Of a stretch of 64,000 nucleotides of DNA, positions 38,307 through 46,535 are shown in pieces. Below the pieces are notes generated by a model. That model was not told the origin of the DNA. It ran no database searches and was given only the letters and a program-made list of their open reading frames with translations. Source of the DNA: an uncultured Roseobacter sp. (GTDB lineage Bacteria; Pseudomonadota; Alphaproteobacteria; Rhodobacterales; Rhodobacteraceae); contig NZ_CANMDB010000005.1 in assembly GCF_947496515.1 (NCBI RefSeq), forward strand, positions 216,501 to 280,500, read 5' to 3'. Each line of letters begins with the position of its first letter. Within the stretch, counting starts at the first letter, position 1. A program made the position numbers and the translations under genes.

Positions 38307-39185
38307 CTACAGGAGGAAGTGATGCACTTCACGCGACTGGTTTTCGAGAGATTTACGCATCTTACCAAAGGCTGCTGCCTCCAGTTGGCGCACCCGCTCT
38401 TTGCTGAGGCTCAACTCCTGGCCCAGGCTTTCCAGCGTGCGGGGTTGTTCGCGCAGCTTTCGTTCACGGACGATGAAACGCTCCCGCTCGTTCAGATCGC
38501 ACATCGCCTGCAGCAACCAGGCACGCAACTGCTCGGTGTCATGTTGATGCTCAACGTTTTCCGCAGCCTGAGCGCTGTCGTCTTCCAGAACGTCGATCCA
38601 CTCGCGCCCTTCATCTTCGGTCGATTGGGTGGCGTTGAGAGAATAGTCAGACCCCGACAGCCTGCCCTCCATCATTTCCACATCATGCAGTGGCACGCCG
38701 ATCTCCGTTGAAATCATCTGCCGCAGCTGGTGCCGGTCCAATACGCCGCCCGCGGCAGCGCTTTCCCTTTCCAACCGGGCTTGCACCCGGCGCATGTTGA
38801 AAAACAGAGACTTTTGCGACGAGGTCGAACCGGTGCGCACCATCGACCAATTCCGCATGACATAATCCTGAATGGACGCTTTGATCCACCAGACCGCATA
38901 GGTTGAGAAACGAACGCCGCGGTCGGGGTCAAACTTGTCCGCCGCTTTCATGAGGCCCAGCCCGGCCTCTTGGATAAGGTCGTTCATCGGCGCGCCGTAC
39001 CGCTTGAACTTTGAAGCCATCGAAATGGCCAGGCGCATGTACGCAGTGATCAACCGATGCAGGGATTTTTCACATCGTTCGTCGCGCCAGGCGTAGGCCA
39101 GTCTCAACTCCGTTTCCGCGTCCAGCAACTCCGCTTTCATTGCGGTGCGCGAAAGTGACATATCTCTTGCCGAATCCAGTGCCAT
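38307..39185 (-). CDS. rpoH: RNA polymerase sigma-32 family factor
   Basis: Group 3 sigma factor of 292 residues, RpoH type (heat-shock or, for RpoHII paralogues, oxidative-stress response). Region 2: LITAYMRLAISMASKFKRYG and MNDLIQEAGLGLMKAADKFDPDRGVRFSTYAVWWIKASIQDYVMRNWSMV. The RpoH box region follows with SSQKSLFFNMRR. Region 4: LNERERFIVRERKL and LESLGQELSLSKERVRQLE. Alphaproteobacteria often have two copies; which one this is cannot be settled from the sequence. It is divergent from cobU. Confidence 0.92.
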   Translation of the reverse strand: MALDSARDMSLSRTAMKAELLDAETELRLAYAWRDERCEKSLHRLITAYMRLAISMASKFKRYGAPMNDLIQEAGLGLMKAADKFDPDRGVRFSTYAVWWIKASIQDYVMRNWSMVRTGSTSSQKSLFFNMRRVQARLERESAAAGGVLDRHQLRQMISTEIGVPLHDVEMMEGRLSGSDYSLNATQSTEDEGREWIDVLEDDSAQAAENVEHQHDTEQLRAWLLQAMCDLNERERFIVRERKLREQPRTLESLGQELSLSKERVRQLEAAAFGKMRKSLENQSREVHHFLL

Positions 39186-39282
39186 AGCGACATCTCCCAG
39201 TCAGATGAAGCACACCTTGCCGTGCACAATTGATATAGATACGCACCATATACGCGATTGGTTCACCGCAAAGGTTTATAAA

Positions 39283-39804
39283 ATGTTGCCAGAGTTGACT
39301 TTCGTTCTAGGCGGAGCGGCTTCGGGAAAGTCACTTTGGGCGGAAAATCTCATACTGGCCAGCGGCTTAGCGCCCGTCTACGTTGCCACATCCCGCTCCT
39401 TCGATGACGAAATAAAAATGCGTATCGAGGTTCATAAATCGCGCAGAAGTGACCGATGGATCAATTTTGAGGCAGCTTTTGACCTGCATACAACACTCGC
39501 GGAGCGAGAATCTACCCAAGCTGTCCTCATTGACTGTGCAACCATGTGGCTGACCAATCACCTGCTCGAAGGACACGACATCGACGCAGCGCAGGGCGCG
39601 CTGATGTCCGCCATCGATGTCTGCCCGGCCCCCCTTGTCATCGTCTCGAATGAGGTGGGTCAGGGGATCGTGCCCGACAACGCGCTGGCCCGCGATTTCC
39701 GCGAACGGCAAGGCCGCCTCAACATCGCGCTGGCCGCGAAAGCCGATTTGGCGGTGCAGGTGGTCGCCGGGCTGCCGCAGGTGCTGAAGGGAACATTGCC
39801 ATGA
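39283..39804 (+). CDS. cobU: adenosylcobinamide kinase / adenosylcobinamide-phosphate guanylyltransferase
   Basis: CobU/CobP activates cobinamide in vitamin B12 assembly. The protein has 173 residues. The P-loop is FVLGGAASGKSLWAENL, then PVYVATSRSFDDEIKMRIEVHKSRR with the His guanylylation segment, LIDCATMWLTNHLL and VIVSNEVGQGIVPDNALARDFRE with GRLNIALAAKAD. The ATG at 39283 is chosen since the P-loop starts 8 residues later; in-frame codons upstream lie in the divergent rpoH region. It overlaps the phosphatase gene by 4 bases. Confidence 0.93.
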   Translation: MLPELTFVLGGAASGKSLWAENLILASGLAPVYVATSRSFDDEIKMRIEVHKSRRSDRWINFEAAFDLHTTLAERESTQAVLIDCATMWLTNHLLEGHDIDAAQGALMSAIDVCPAPLVIVSNEVGQGIVPDNALARDFRERQGRLNIALAAKADLAVQVVAGLPQVLKGTLP

Positions 39805-40382
39805 CAGTCTGGCACTGGGTTCGGCACGGGCCCACGCACGCCAAGACGCTGCTGGGCTGGAAAGACCTGCCTGCCGATCTGTCCGACACTGCGCAGATTG
39901 CCCGACTGCGCGCTCATCTGCCGGACCGCAGCCTGCTGATCGCGTCCGACCTGATCCGGGCCTCTGCAACAGCTGACGCGGTGCAGGGTCCGGATCACGA
40001 CAGGCTGCCAGACACAGAGCAGCTGCGGGAGTTCGATTTCGGCGATTGGGACGGTCGGCATTTCTCTGATGTCGCAGCAACAGACCCGGAGCTGAGCCGC
40101 GCCTACTGGGAGCAGCCCGGTGATACAGCCCCCCCCGGCGGGGAAAGCTGGAACGCCGCCGCGGCCCGCATCAATGCACAAGTGGACCGGATCAACGCCG
40201 ATTATCCCACGGCAGAGGTCATCGCAGTAGCGCACATCGGCGTCATTCTTACCCAGGTGCAACGCGCCCGGGCGATCACTGCCTACGATGCCCTCGCCCA
40301 AAGCATCGACAACCTGTCCTGCACTCGGATCGTCTGGACGGACGGGGTCCCACGGCTGGAGCAGGTCAATCACTGTCCGTGA
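39801..40382 (+). CDS. histidine phosphatase family protein (CobC-like)
   Basis: Phosphoglycerate-mutase-like phosphatase of 193 residues. The catalytic motif is RHG (R8-H9-G10, WVRHGPTHA), the second Arg-region LIASDLIRASATA, the acid EFDFGDWDG, and the second catalytic His VAHIGVIL. Coupled by a 4-base overlap to cobU, so alpha-ribazole phosphatase (CobC) is the likely role, but the family is broad. Confidence 0.84.
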   Translation: MTVWHWVRHGPTHAKTLLGWKDLPADLSDTAQIARLRAHLPDRSLLIASDLIRASATADAVQGPDHDRLPDTEQLREFDFGDWDGRHFSDVAATDPELSRAYWEQPGDTAPPGGESWNAAAARINAQVDRINADYPTAEVIAVAHIGVILTQVQRARAITAYDALAQSIDNLSCTRIVWTDGVPRLEQVNHCP

Positions 40383-40442
40383 TCCGCCACCACACAAGGC
40401 TTCATTTGATCGCGCAGGACGACAGCGGATAGCATGCGCGCC

Positions 40443-41123
40443 ATGACATATGATCTTTTCATCGGCGACCGCACATTCTCAAGCTGGTCCTTGCGGGGCT
40501 GGCTGATGCTGGAGAAATTCGGCCTGCCGTACCGGACACGGATGGTGGGCCTCTACAGTGGGACAATGGCACAGGATCTGGCACCGCTGGCGCCCGCCCG
40601 TCTGGTGCCTGCACTGCGCACCGCCGAGGGCGATGTGATCGGGGAGAGCATCGCGATGGCCGAAACCCTGGCCGAGCGGCACCCAGACGCCGGCCTCTGG
40701 CCTTCTGATCCCGCACTGCGCGCCCGGGCCCGGTGGCTCTGTGCCGAGATGACCAGTGGTTTTGCTGCCCTGCGCGACGCCTGCCCGATGCAACTGCAAC
40801 ACGTCAACGCAGGCTTCGTACCTTCGGATGCCGTCCGCTCGGATCTCGACCGGCTGGAGCAGATCTGGACATCAGCGCGCGATCTCGCCGGCACGCAGGA
40901 TGGCTGGCTCCTGGGCCGATATTCCCTGGCGGATGTCTTTTTCGCACCGGTCGCGGCACGGATCATCGGCTACGCCTTGCCCGTGTCGGACAGCGCACGC
41001 TCCTATTGCGAGCGGACCATTCAGGACCCCGCATTCCGGCGCTGGCGCAGCGAAGGTCTGACCCAGACCTACGAACCCTTTCCCTATCCCGTTTACGCGC
41101 CCTGTACCGACTGGCCAGCATGA
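40443..41123 (+). CDS. glutathione S-transferase family protein
   Basis: Protein of 226 residues. The thioredoxin-like half reads DLFIGDRTFSSWSLRGWLML, then ARLVPALRTAEGDVIGESIAMAETLAER, where the cis-Pro and the Ser of the glutathione site lie. The helical domain contains LGRYSLADVFFAPVAARIIGY. This subtype resembles the plant zeta / YfcF-like groups. The ATG at 40443 (MTYDLFIGD) is preferred; an ATG three codons upstream is in frame. Confidence 0.84.
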   Translation: MTYDLFIGDRTFSSWSLRGWLMLEKFGLPYRTRMVGLYSGTMAQDLAPLAPARLVPALRTAEGDVIGESIAMAETLAERHPDAGLWPSDPALRARARWLCAEMTSGFAALRDACPMQLQHVNAGFVPSDAVRSDLDRLEQIWTSARDLAGTQDGWLLGRYSLADVFFAPVAARIIGYALPVSDSARSYCERTIQDPAFRRWRSEGLTQTYEPFPYPVYAPCTDWPA

Positions 41124-41205
41124 CAGCGGTACCGACGCCGCTGCGCCATTAACCCTTCGTCAACCAAGGTGACGTACCCGTTTACCATCATCGGGGAGAG
41201 ATCAC

Positions 41206-42720
41206 GTGGTTGCAGTCGCACAATCCGTTGCCTTTCGCGGGGTCGAAGCCTGCCTCGTCGCCGTGCAGTGCTCGCTCTCGCCCGGACTGCCCGGTTTCAG
41301 TATCGTGGGCTTGCCCGACAAGGCCGTGTCCGAGGCCAAGGAACGGGTGCGCGCGGCATTGTCCTGCATGTCGATCGCCTTTCCGTCCAAGAAGGTCACG
41401 ATCAACCTCAGCCCGGCTGACTTGCCAAAGGAAGGCAGCCATCTGGACTTGCCCATCGCGATTGCGTTGCTCGCCGCGCTGGAAATCATCCCAAAAGACG
41501 CCGCACAGCCGGTCATCGCCCTCGGCGAGCTATCGTTGGACGGACACCTGATCCCGGTTACCGGCGCTCTCCCCGCGGCGATGACAGCCGCCGCCGAAGG
41601 GTTGGGCCTCATCTGCCCCGAAGCCTGCGGAAAGGAGGCTGCCTGGGTCAGTGACGCGGACGTGACCGCCGCAAGAACGCTGGGCGATGTGATCCGCCAT
41701 ATGACCGGGCAGGTGCCGATCCCGCCCGCGCGGCCCGGCGAGGCACCGCCTGCGCGCTCTGTTCAGGACCTGCGCGAGGTCAAGGGCCAGGAGCGCGCCA
41801 AACGCGCGATGGAGATCGCAGCGGCCGGACGCCACCATATGATCCTCATCGGTGCGCCCGGCTCCGGCAAGTCGATGCTGGCCCAGAGGCTACCCGGTAT
41901 CCTGCCGCCCATGACCGCGACCGAAGCGCTCGAGACCTCGATGATCCATTCGGTCGCGGGTCTGCTGAAAGACGGTGGCATCAGCCGCGACAGACCCTTC
42001 TGCGACCCGCATCATACCTCTTCCATGGCCGCGATCATCGGCGGTGGGCGACAGGCCAAACCGGGCCAGGCGTCGCTTGCGCACAACGGCGTCCTGTTCA
42101 TGGACGAGCTGCCGGAATTTCAGCGCAACGTGCTGGAAACGCTCCGCCAGCCCATCGAGACAGGCGAGGTGATGATTTCCCGCGCCAATGCCCATGTGCG
42201 CTACCCCTGCCGGTTCATGCTGATGGCCGCGGCCAACCCCTGTCGGTGCGGCTACCTGTCGGACCCGGCCCGCGCCTGCGCACGAGTGCCCAAATGCGGC
42301 GAGGATTACCTCGGCAAGATCTCCGGTCCCTTGATGGACCGCTTCGATCTGAGGGTCGATGTGCCGCCCGTTGGCTACCGCGATCTCGACCTGCCCGCGA
42401 ATGGCGAGACCTCTGCGACGGTCGCAGCCCGTGTTGCAACGGCCCAGGCGGTACAACACCGCCGTTTCGAGAACAGGCCAGACATGCGGTCGAATGCCGA
42501 TGCCGCAGGCGAGGCCCTCGAAGAAGTCGCCACACCGGACGCAGAGGGTCGCACGCTCCTGATGCGGGCCGCAGAACGCTTTGCGCTCACGGCCCGCGGG
42601 TATCACCGGGTGATGCGCGTGGCCCGGACCATCGCCGATCTCGACGGGTCGGAGGGCGTGCGCCGCCCCCACATCGCCGAGGCCGTCAGTTTCCGCCTCG
42701 CCAGCGCCACCGATACCTGA
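41206..42720 (+). CDS. comM: YifB/ComM-family Mg-chelatase-like AAA+ ATPase
   Basis: Protein of 504 residues. ComM is a branch-migration helicase that aids integration of transforming DNA in naturally competent species. The N-terminal Lon-S5-like domain begins SVAFRGVEACLVAVQCSLSP and GFSIVGLPDKAVSEAKERVR. Walker A is GAPGSGKS (residues 216-223), Walker B GVLFMDELPEF, and the arginine-finger region follows with ISRANAHVRYPCRFML. Cys-rich PCRCGY and the C-terminal Mg_chelatase_C domain close it. It starts with GTG after GGGGAGAG. Confidence 0.92.
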   Translation: MVAVAQSVAFRGVEACLVAVQCSLSPGLPGFSIVGLPDKAVSEAKERVRAALSCMSIAFPSKKVTINLSPADLPKEGSHLDLPIAIALLAALEIIPKDAAQPVIALGELSLDGHLIPVTGALPAAMTAAAEGLGLICPEACGKEAAWVSDADVTAARTLGDVIRHMTGQVPIPPARPGEAPPARSVQDLREVKGQERAKRAMEIAAAGRHHMILIGAPGSGKSMLAQRLPGILPPMTATEALETSMIHSVAGLLKDGGISRDRPFCDPHHTSSMAAIIGGGRQAKPGQASLAHNGVLFMDELPEFQRNVLETLRQPIETGEVMISRANAHVRYPCRFMLMAAANPCRCGYLSDPARACARVPKCGEDYLGKISGPLMDRFDLRVDVPPVGYRDLDLPANGETSATVAARVATAQAVQHRRFENRPDMRSNADAAGEALEEVATPDAEGRTLLMRAAERFALTARGYHRVMRVARTIADLDGSEGVRRPHIAEAVSFRLASATDT

Positions 42721-42726
42721 TCCCAA

Positions 42727-42828
42727 TCACGCTGAGGGACCCGGCAACCTCTCCAGCGTGGAACGGATCTTGCGGTTTTCTTGGTATTCCAGAAAGCACG
42801 AGACTGCAGTGGTGCTGGCGGATGGCAT
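42727..42828 (-). CDS. possible small protein (33 aa), weak
   Basis: Frame MPSASTTAVSCFLEYQENRK onwards, ending LERLPGPSA, in the 196-bp convergent gap between comM and gshB. The amino-acid composition looks protein-like, but there is no clear ribosome site and no known relative. A GTG ten codons upstream would lengthen it. Confidence 0.2.
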   Translation of the reverse strand: MPSASTTAVSCFLEYQENRKIRSTLERLPGPSA

Positions 42829-42916
42829 CCCCCCATCGATCAGCCGCTGTCGATACACGCCTGTCCATTTTTAGACGCCTTCAATCCCTCGTAGCCCGCT
42901 CGCCCCCAACTACGCT

Positions 42917-43855
42917 TCAGGTCCCAAGTCGCGCGTCAATCGCATCCCAGATCAGGCCCGCTACATTCACACCGTCAAAGCGCTCCAGTTCCTGAATACC
43001 GGTGGGAGAGGTCACGTTGATCTCGGTCAGATAGTCCCCGATGACGTCGATCCCGACGAAAACCTGCCCCTTCTCTTTCAGCAATGGCCCGATGGCCGAG
43101 CAGATCTCACGGTCGCGCGCGCTTAGCCCGATTTTCTCGGGCCGCCCGCCGACGTGCAAGTTAGAGCGTGTCTCCCCCGCTGCTGGCACCCTGTTGATCG
43201 CGCCGACAGGCTCCCCATCCACCAGGATCACCCGTTTATCACCCGCCGAGACATCCGGCAGGAACTTCTGCACAATCAGCGGCTCGCGCGAAAAGCCCGT
43301 GAACAGCTCATGCAGCGACGTCAGGTTGCGGTCGTTCTCATCGAGCCGAAACACACCCGCACCCCCATTGCCGTAAAGCGGTTTGAGGATCACGTCGCGG
43401 TGTTTTTCCTTGAAAGCCTTGATGGTATTCAGATCACGGGCGATGGTTGTCGGCGGCGTCAGATCCGGGAAATCAAGCACCAGGAGCTTTTCGGGGTAGT
43501 TCCGCACCCAGAAAGGATCATTCACCACGAGCGTCCCCGGTGCCAACCTGTCCAGCAGGTGGGTCGAGGTGATGTAATGCATGTCAAAGGGAGGATCCTG
43601 ACGGAGCCAGACGACGTCCATCTCCGCAAGATCCACTTCGCGCATAGGACCAAGGTGCGCATGGTCGCCCTGGACCCGTTGAACCCGCAGATCCTGTCCC
43701 CGCGCGGTGACCCTGCCTTCCTGAAAGGCCAGCTGATCGGGCGTGTAGAAAAACAGATCATGCCCGCGCGCCTGCGCCTCTTCGGCCAGACGAAAGGAGC
43801 TGTCTGCCTCGATATCCACCGTACCGATTGGATCCATCTGAAAGGCGATCTTCAT
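42917..43855 (-). CDS. gshB: glutathione synthase
   Basis: ATP-grasp ligase of 312 residues that joins gamma-glutamylcysteine and glycine. The N-terminus [20 protein letters not shown] is typical. ATP-grasp elements: [46 protein letters not shown], and [25 protein letters not shown] for metal and substrate. The ATG at 43855 is chosen for this reason; 20 extra in-frame codons upstream look non-coding. It is in a minus-strand run with yraN and rsmI. Confidence 0.94.
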   Translation of the reverse strand: MKIAFQMDPIGTVDIEADSSFRLAEEAQARGHDLFFYTPDQLAFQEGRVTARGQDLRVQRVQGDHAHLGPMREVDLAEMDVVWLRQDPPFDMHYITSTHLLDRLAPGTLVVNDPFWVRNYPEKLLVLDFPDLTPPTTIARDLNTIKAFKEKHRDVILKPLYGNGGAGVFRLDENDRNLTSLHELFTGFSREPLIVQKFLPDVSAGDKRVILVDGEPVGAINRVPAAGETRSNLHVGGRPEKIGLSARDREICSAIGPLLKEKGQVFVGIDVIGDYLTEINVTSPTGIQELERFDGVNVAGLIWDAIDARLGT

Positions 43856-44014
43856 GGCAACTCCCCGCATCTGTTGCGCCCGAGATATCGGCGAAAAACG
43901 ACCGTGCCTGCGCATCAGGGACCGGCCACGCCCCGCACGATGGCGGGATCGGATTTTCCGACAGAACCTTACATGGCCCAGCCTTGCGCGAGGTGCAATG
44001 CGCGAGAGGCGCCC

Positions 44015-44398
44015 TCAGCCATCGACCCCGAAGGCATTCGGCAGGATCCGGACCATGCCCGATCCGTTGACCAGCGCCACATCAAACCGCGCCTCCGTCA
44101 GCGAGCCTGCAGGCAATGTCCCCAGATAGGCCGCCGCCGACGCACACAGCCGCTCTATCTGGCGCGGACCCAATCGCACGGCAGCTGCATCGAAAGATCT
44201 GCTCTTCTTGACTTCGACAAAGACCACATATGGCCCGTCCTGAACGATCAGGTCGATCTCACCACCCGGACCCCGCCACCGCGTCTCCAAAACCCCGCAG
44301 CCCTTTGCCTGGTACTGGCGCGCCACGATCTCTTCGGCGGCGACGCCTGCGGCATGAGCCTGTTGACCCCGTGATTGACGCTGAAGGGAAACTGTCAT
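44015..44398 (-). CDS. UPF0102 / YraN family protein
   Basis: Protein of 127 residues with a restriction-endonuclease-like core: GVAAEEIVARQYQAKGCGVLETRW, then GGEIDLIVQDGPYVVFVEVKKSRS, in which the Asp and the Glu-x-Lys arrangement match the nuclease fold. The biochemical role is unsettled. It starts 4 bases after rsmI and is the usual neighbour of rsmI and the LpoA-like gene. Confidence 0.88.
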   Translation of the reverse strand: MTVSLQRQSRGQQAHAAGVAAEEIVARQYQAKGCGVLETRWRGPGGEIDLIVQDGPYVVFVEVKKSRSFDAAAVRLGPRQIERLCASAAAYLGTLPAGSLTEARFDVALVNGSGMVRILPNAFGVDG

Positions 44399-44401
44399 CC
44401 G

Positions 44402-45259
44402 CTACTCCTTGGTGCGCGCGAGGGCCATCTGATACACGTGGCGCCGGGGCAGGTCATGCGCCTTGGCCACCACATCGACCGCATCGCGCATCGACAGTGT
44501 TTCCAGCGCTGTCCTCAGATCAGCTTCTATGTCTTCTTCCCTAACAGCCACTGAACGCGCCCGGTCAATCAGCACAACAATCTCGCCCTTTACGGTCGCG
44601 CCTGCATAGTCGGAGGCCAGCGTCTCAAGGGTGCCACGCCGGATCTCTTCGAACTTCTTTGTCAGTTCGCGGCAGACCACGGCCGCCCGGGCTCCGCCCA
44701 AACCGTCGCGTGCATCCGCCAGCATGGCCGCCAGCCGCTTTGGCGATTCGTAGAAGACCAGCGTGCCCGGCACCTCGCGCAGTGTCTCCAGTACCCGCCG
44801 CCGCGCCGCCGCCGCATTGGGCAGAAAGCCCGCAAAATGAAAGCTGTCCGTAGGCAACCCCGCCAGCACCAACGCGGTGAGGACAGCCGAAGGCCCGGGT
44901 GCACAGGTCTGCGGATGCCCCGCCACCGCGGCTGCACGGCTCAACTCGAACCCAGGATCCGCGATCAGTGGCATGCCCGCCTCAGAGGCATAGGCGACCG
45001 ACTTGCCCGCCGCCACATCCGCCAGCAACCGAGCCACGACCGTGTCCTTGCTGTGGTCATGCAAAGCGACCAGCGGCCGTCCCGCCAGCGGCACGCCGTG
45101 GATGTCGAGCAGCCGCCGCAAGCTGCGGGTATCCTCCGCCGCCAGCACATCCGCGGAGGCCAGCACATCGAGCGCACGCAGCGTGATATCCCGCGCCGTG
45201 CCGATGGGCACGCCGACAAAGGTAAGCCCCGGCGCCAGAGAGACCTTTTGGAAATTCAA
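44402..45259 (-). CDS. rsmI: 16S rRNA (cytidine1402-2'-O)-methyltransferase
   Basis: SAM-dependent tetrapyrrole-methylase-fold enzyme of 285 residues that 2'-O-methylates C1402 of 16S rRNA. Segments: GVPIGTARDITLRALDVLASADVLAAEDTRSLRRLLDIHGV, YASEAGMPLIADPGFELSRAA, PGPSAVLTALVLAGLPTDSFHFAGFLP and VVCRELTKKFEEIRRGTLE. The first motif has GTARD where many relatives have GNLGD. It is divergent from the LpoA-like gene, a common arrangement. Confidence 0.93.
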   Translation of the reverse strand: MNFQKVSLAPGLTFVGVPIGTARDITLRALDVLASADVLAAEDTRSLRRLLDIHGVPLAGRPLVALHDHSKDTVVARLLADVAAGKSVAYASEAGMPLIADPGFELSRAAAVAGHPQTCAPGPSAVLTALVLAGLPTDSFHFAGFLPNAAAARRRVLETLREVPGTLVFYESPKRLAAMLADARDGLGGARAAVVCRELTKKFEEIRRGTLETLASDYAGATVKGEIVVLIDRARSVAVREEDIEADLRTALETLSMRDAVDVVAKAHDLPRRHVYQMALARTKE

Positions 45260-45342
45260 CGCTGGACCCGCCTTTCGTGACGTTTATGATCACCGCACCC
45301 GCGCTGATCGCGCCTGAACACTGATTGCTGGAGTCGTTACAT

Positions 45343-46524
45343 ATGTTTGCCGTTTTCCCCAAGGCCCGCAAGATGGTGCATATGATCCTGCTGCCGGTGG
45401 TCGCGCTCATGCTTGCAGCCTGCGACACCCTGCCGACGAACGCCATCTCCGGCGCTCCGCGTCTCGATACCGGTGAGGCCGTGCCCGTGGCCCTTCTGCT
45501 GCCCGGCGGATCAGGCCAGAGCACAGATGAGATTTTAGCGCAAAGCCTTGAAAACGCGGCGCGTCTGGCAATGCGGGACCTCAATGGCGCGCAAATCGAT
45601 CTGCGGGTCTATCAGACAGCCGGAAACGCAGGCACTGCGGCGGCACGGGCACAACAGGCAGTGGAGGAAGGCGCCAAGATCATTCTGGGGCCTGTTTACG
45701 CAGCCTCCGCCAACGCGGTGGGCAATGCGGTCGCGGGTGACAACATCGCGGTGCTGTCCTTCTCCAACACCAGTGCCATCGCGGGCGGCAATGTCTTTGT
45801 GCTGGGCCAGACCTTTCAGAACACCGCAAACCGGATGGTGCGCTACGCAGTCGGCCAGGGTAAACAGCGCTTTGTTATCGTTCACGGGCAGGATCCCGCT
45901 GGCAATCAGGGCCGTCAGGCAATTGCCAGCGCGGCCAGTGCGCAAGGAGGCACAGTCGTCGGAACGGTCGGCTACGCTCTGTCACAACAGGACGTCATTG
46001 CCGCCGTGCCGCAGATCAAGGCCGCAGTGGAAGGCAACGCAGCAGATGCGGTGTTCATGACGACGGATACCGCCAGCGCCCTGCCCCTTTTGTCTCAACT
46101 CCTGCCCGAAGCAGGCATCAACTCGCAGACCGCCCAATTCATGGGTCTGACCCGCTGGGACATTCCTGCTCAGACGCTCGGGCTGCCCGGGGTTCAGGGC
46201 GGTTGGTTTGCGGTCCCTGACCGCGGGGCCTCCGGTGCCTTCAGCGCGCAGTATCAGGCGGCCTACGGATCCGCACCGCACCCCATCGCCGGGCTGGCGT
46301 TTGATGGCATCGCCGCCATCGGTGCACTGGCCAGCCGTGGCAGTGGCAATGCGCTCAACCGGGCGGCGCTGACGCAGGGCGCGGGCTTTCGGGGTGCGAG
46401 CGGGATCTTCCGCCTGCGCAGCGACGGCACCAGCGAGCGGGGTCTGGCGGTCGCGAGCATCGTCAACTCGCAGGTCGTCATCCTCAGCCCTGCGCCTCAA
46501 TCCTTTGGCGGCTCTGGTTTCTAG
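45343..46524 (+). CDS. penicillin-binding protein activator (LpoA-like lipoprotein)
   Basis: Lipoprotein of 393 residues. The signal peptide has a lipobox LAAC with acylated C27. The mature part is a periplasmic-binding-protein-like domain: VPVALLLPGGSGQSTDEILAQSLENAARLAMRDL, IILGPVYAASANAVG, then GLAFDGIAAIGALAS. This matches the C-terminal half of LpoA, an outer-membrane activator of PBP1a in gamma-proteobacteria; the activity in alphaproteobacteria is inferred. The ATG at 45343 is preferred to an upstream TTG. Confidence 0.85.
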   Translation: MFAVFPKARKMVHMILLPVVALMLAACDTLPTNAISGAPRLDTGEAVPVALLLPGGSGQSTDEILAQSLENAARLAMRDLNGAQIDLRVYQTAGNAGTAAARAQQAVEEGAKIILGPVYAASANAVGNAVAGDNIAVLSFSNTSAIAGGNVFVLGQTFQNTANRMVRYAVGQGKQRFVIVHGQDPAGNQGRQAIASAASAQGGTVVGTVGYALSQQDVIAAVPQIKAAVEGNAADAVFMTTDTASALPLLSQLLPEAGINSQTAQFMGLTRWDIPAQTLGLPGVQGGWFAVPDRGASGAFSAQYQAAYGSAPHPIAGLAFDGIAAIGALASRGSGNALNRAALTQGAGFRGASGIFRLRSDGTSERGLAVASIVNSQVVILSPAPQSFGGSGF

Positions 46525-46535
46525 GGCACCCCCGG

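Noticed and set aside
42727-42916. Remnant of a transposase in the comM-gshB gap
   Set aside because: Translations of all frames gave at most a short unmatched peptide, so only a low-confidence small frame is kept.
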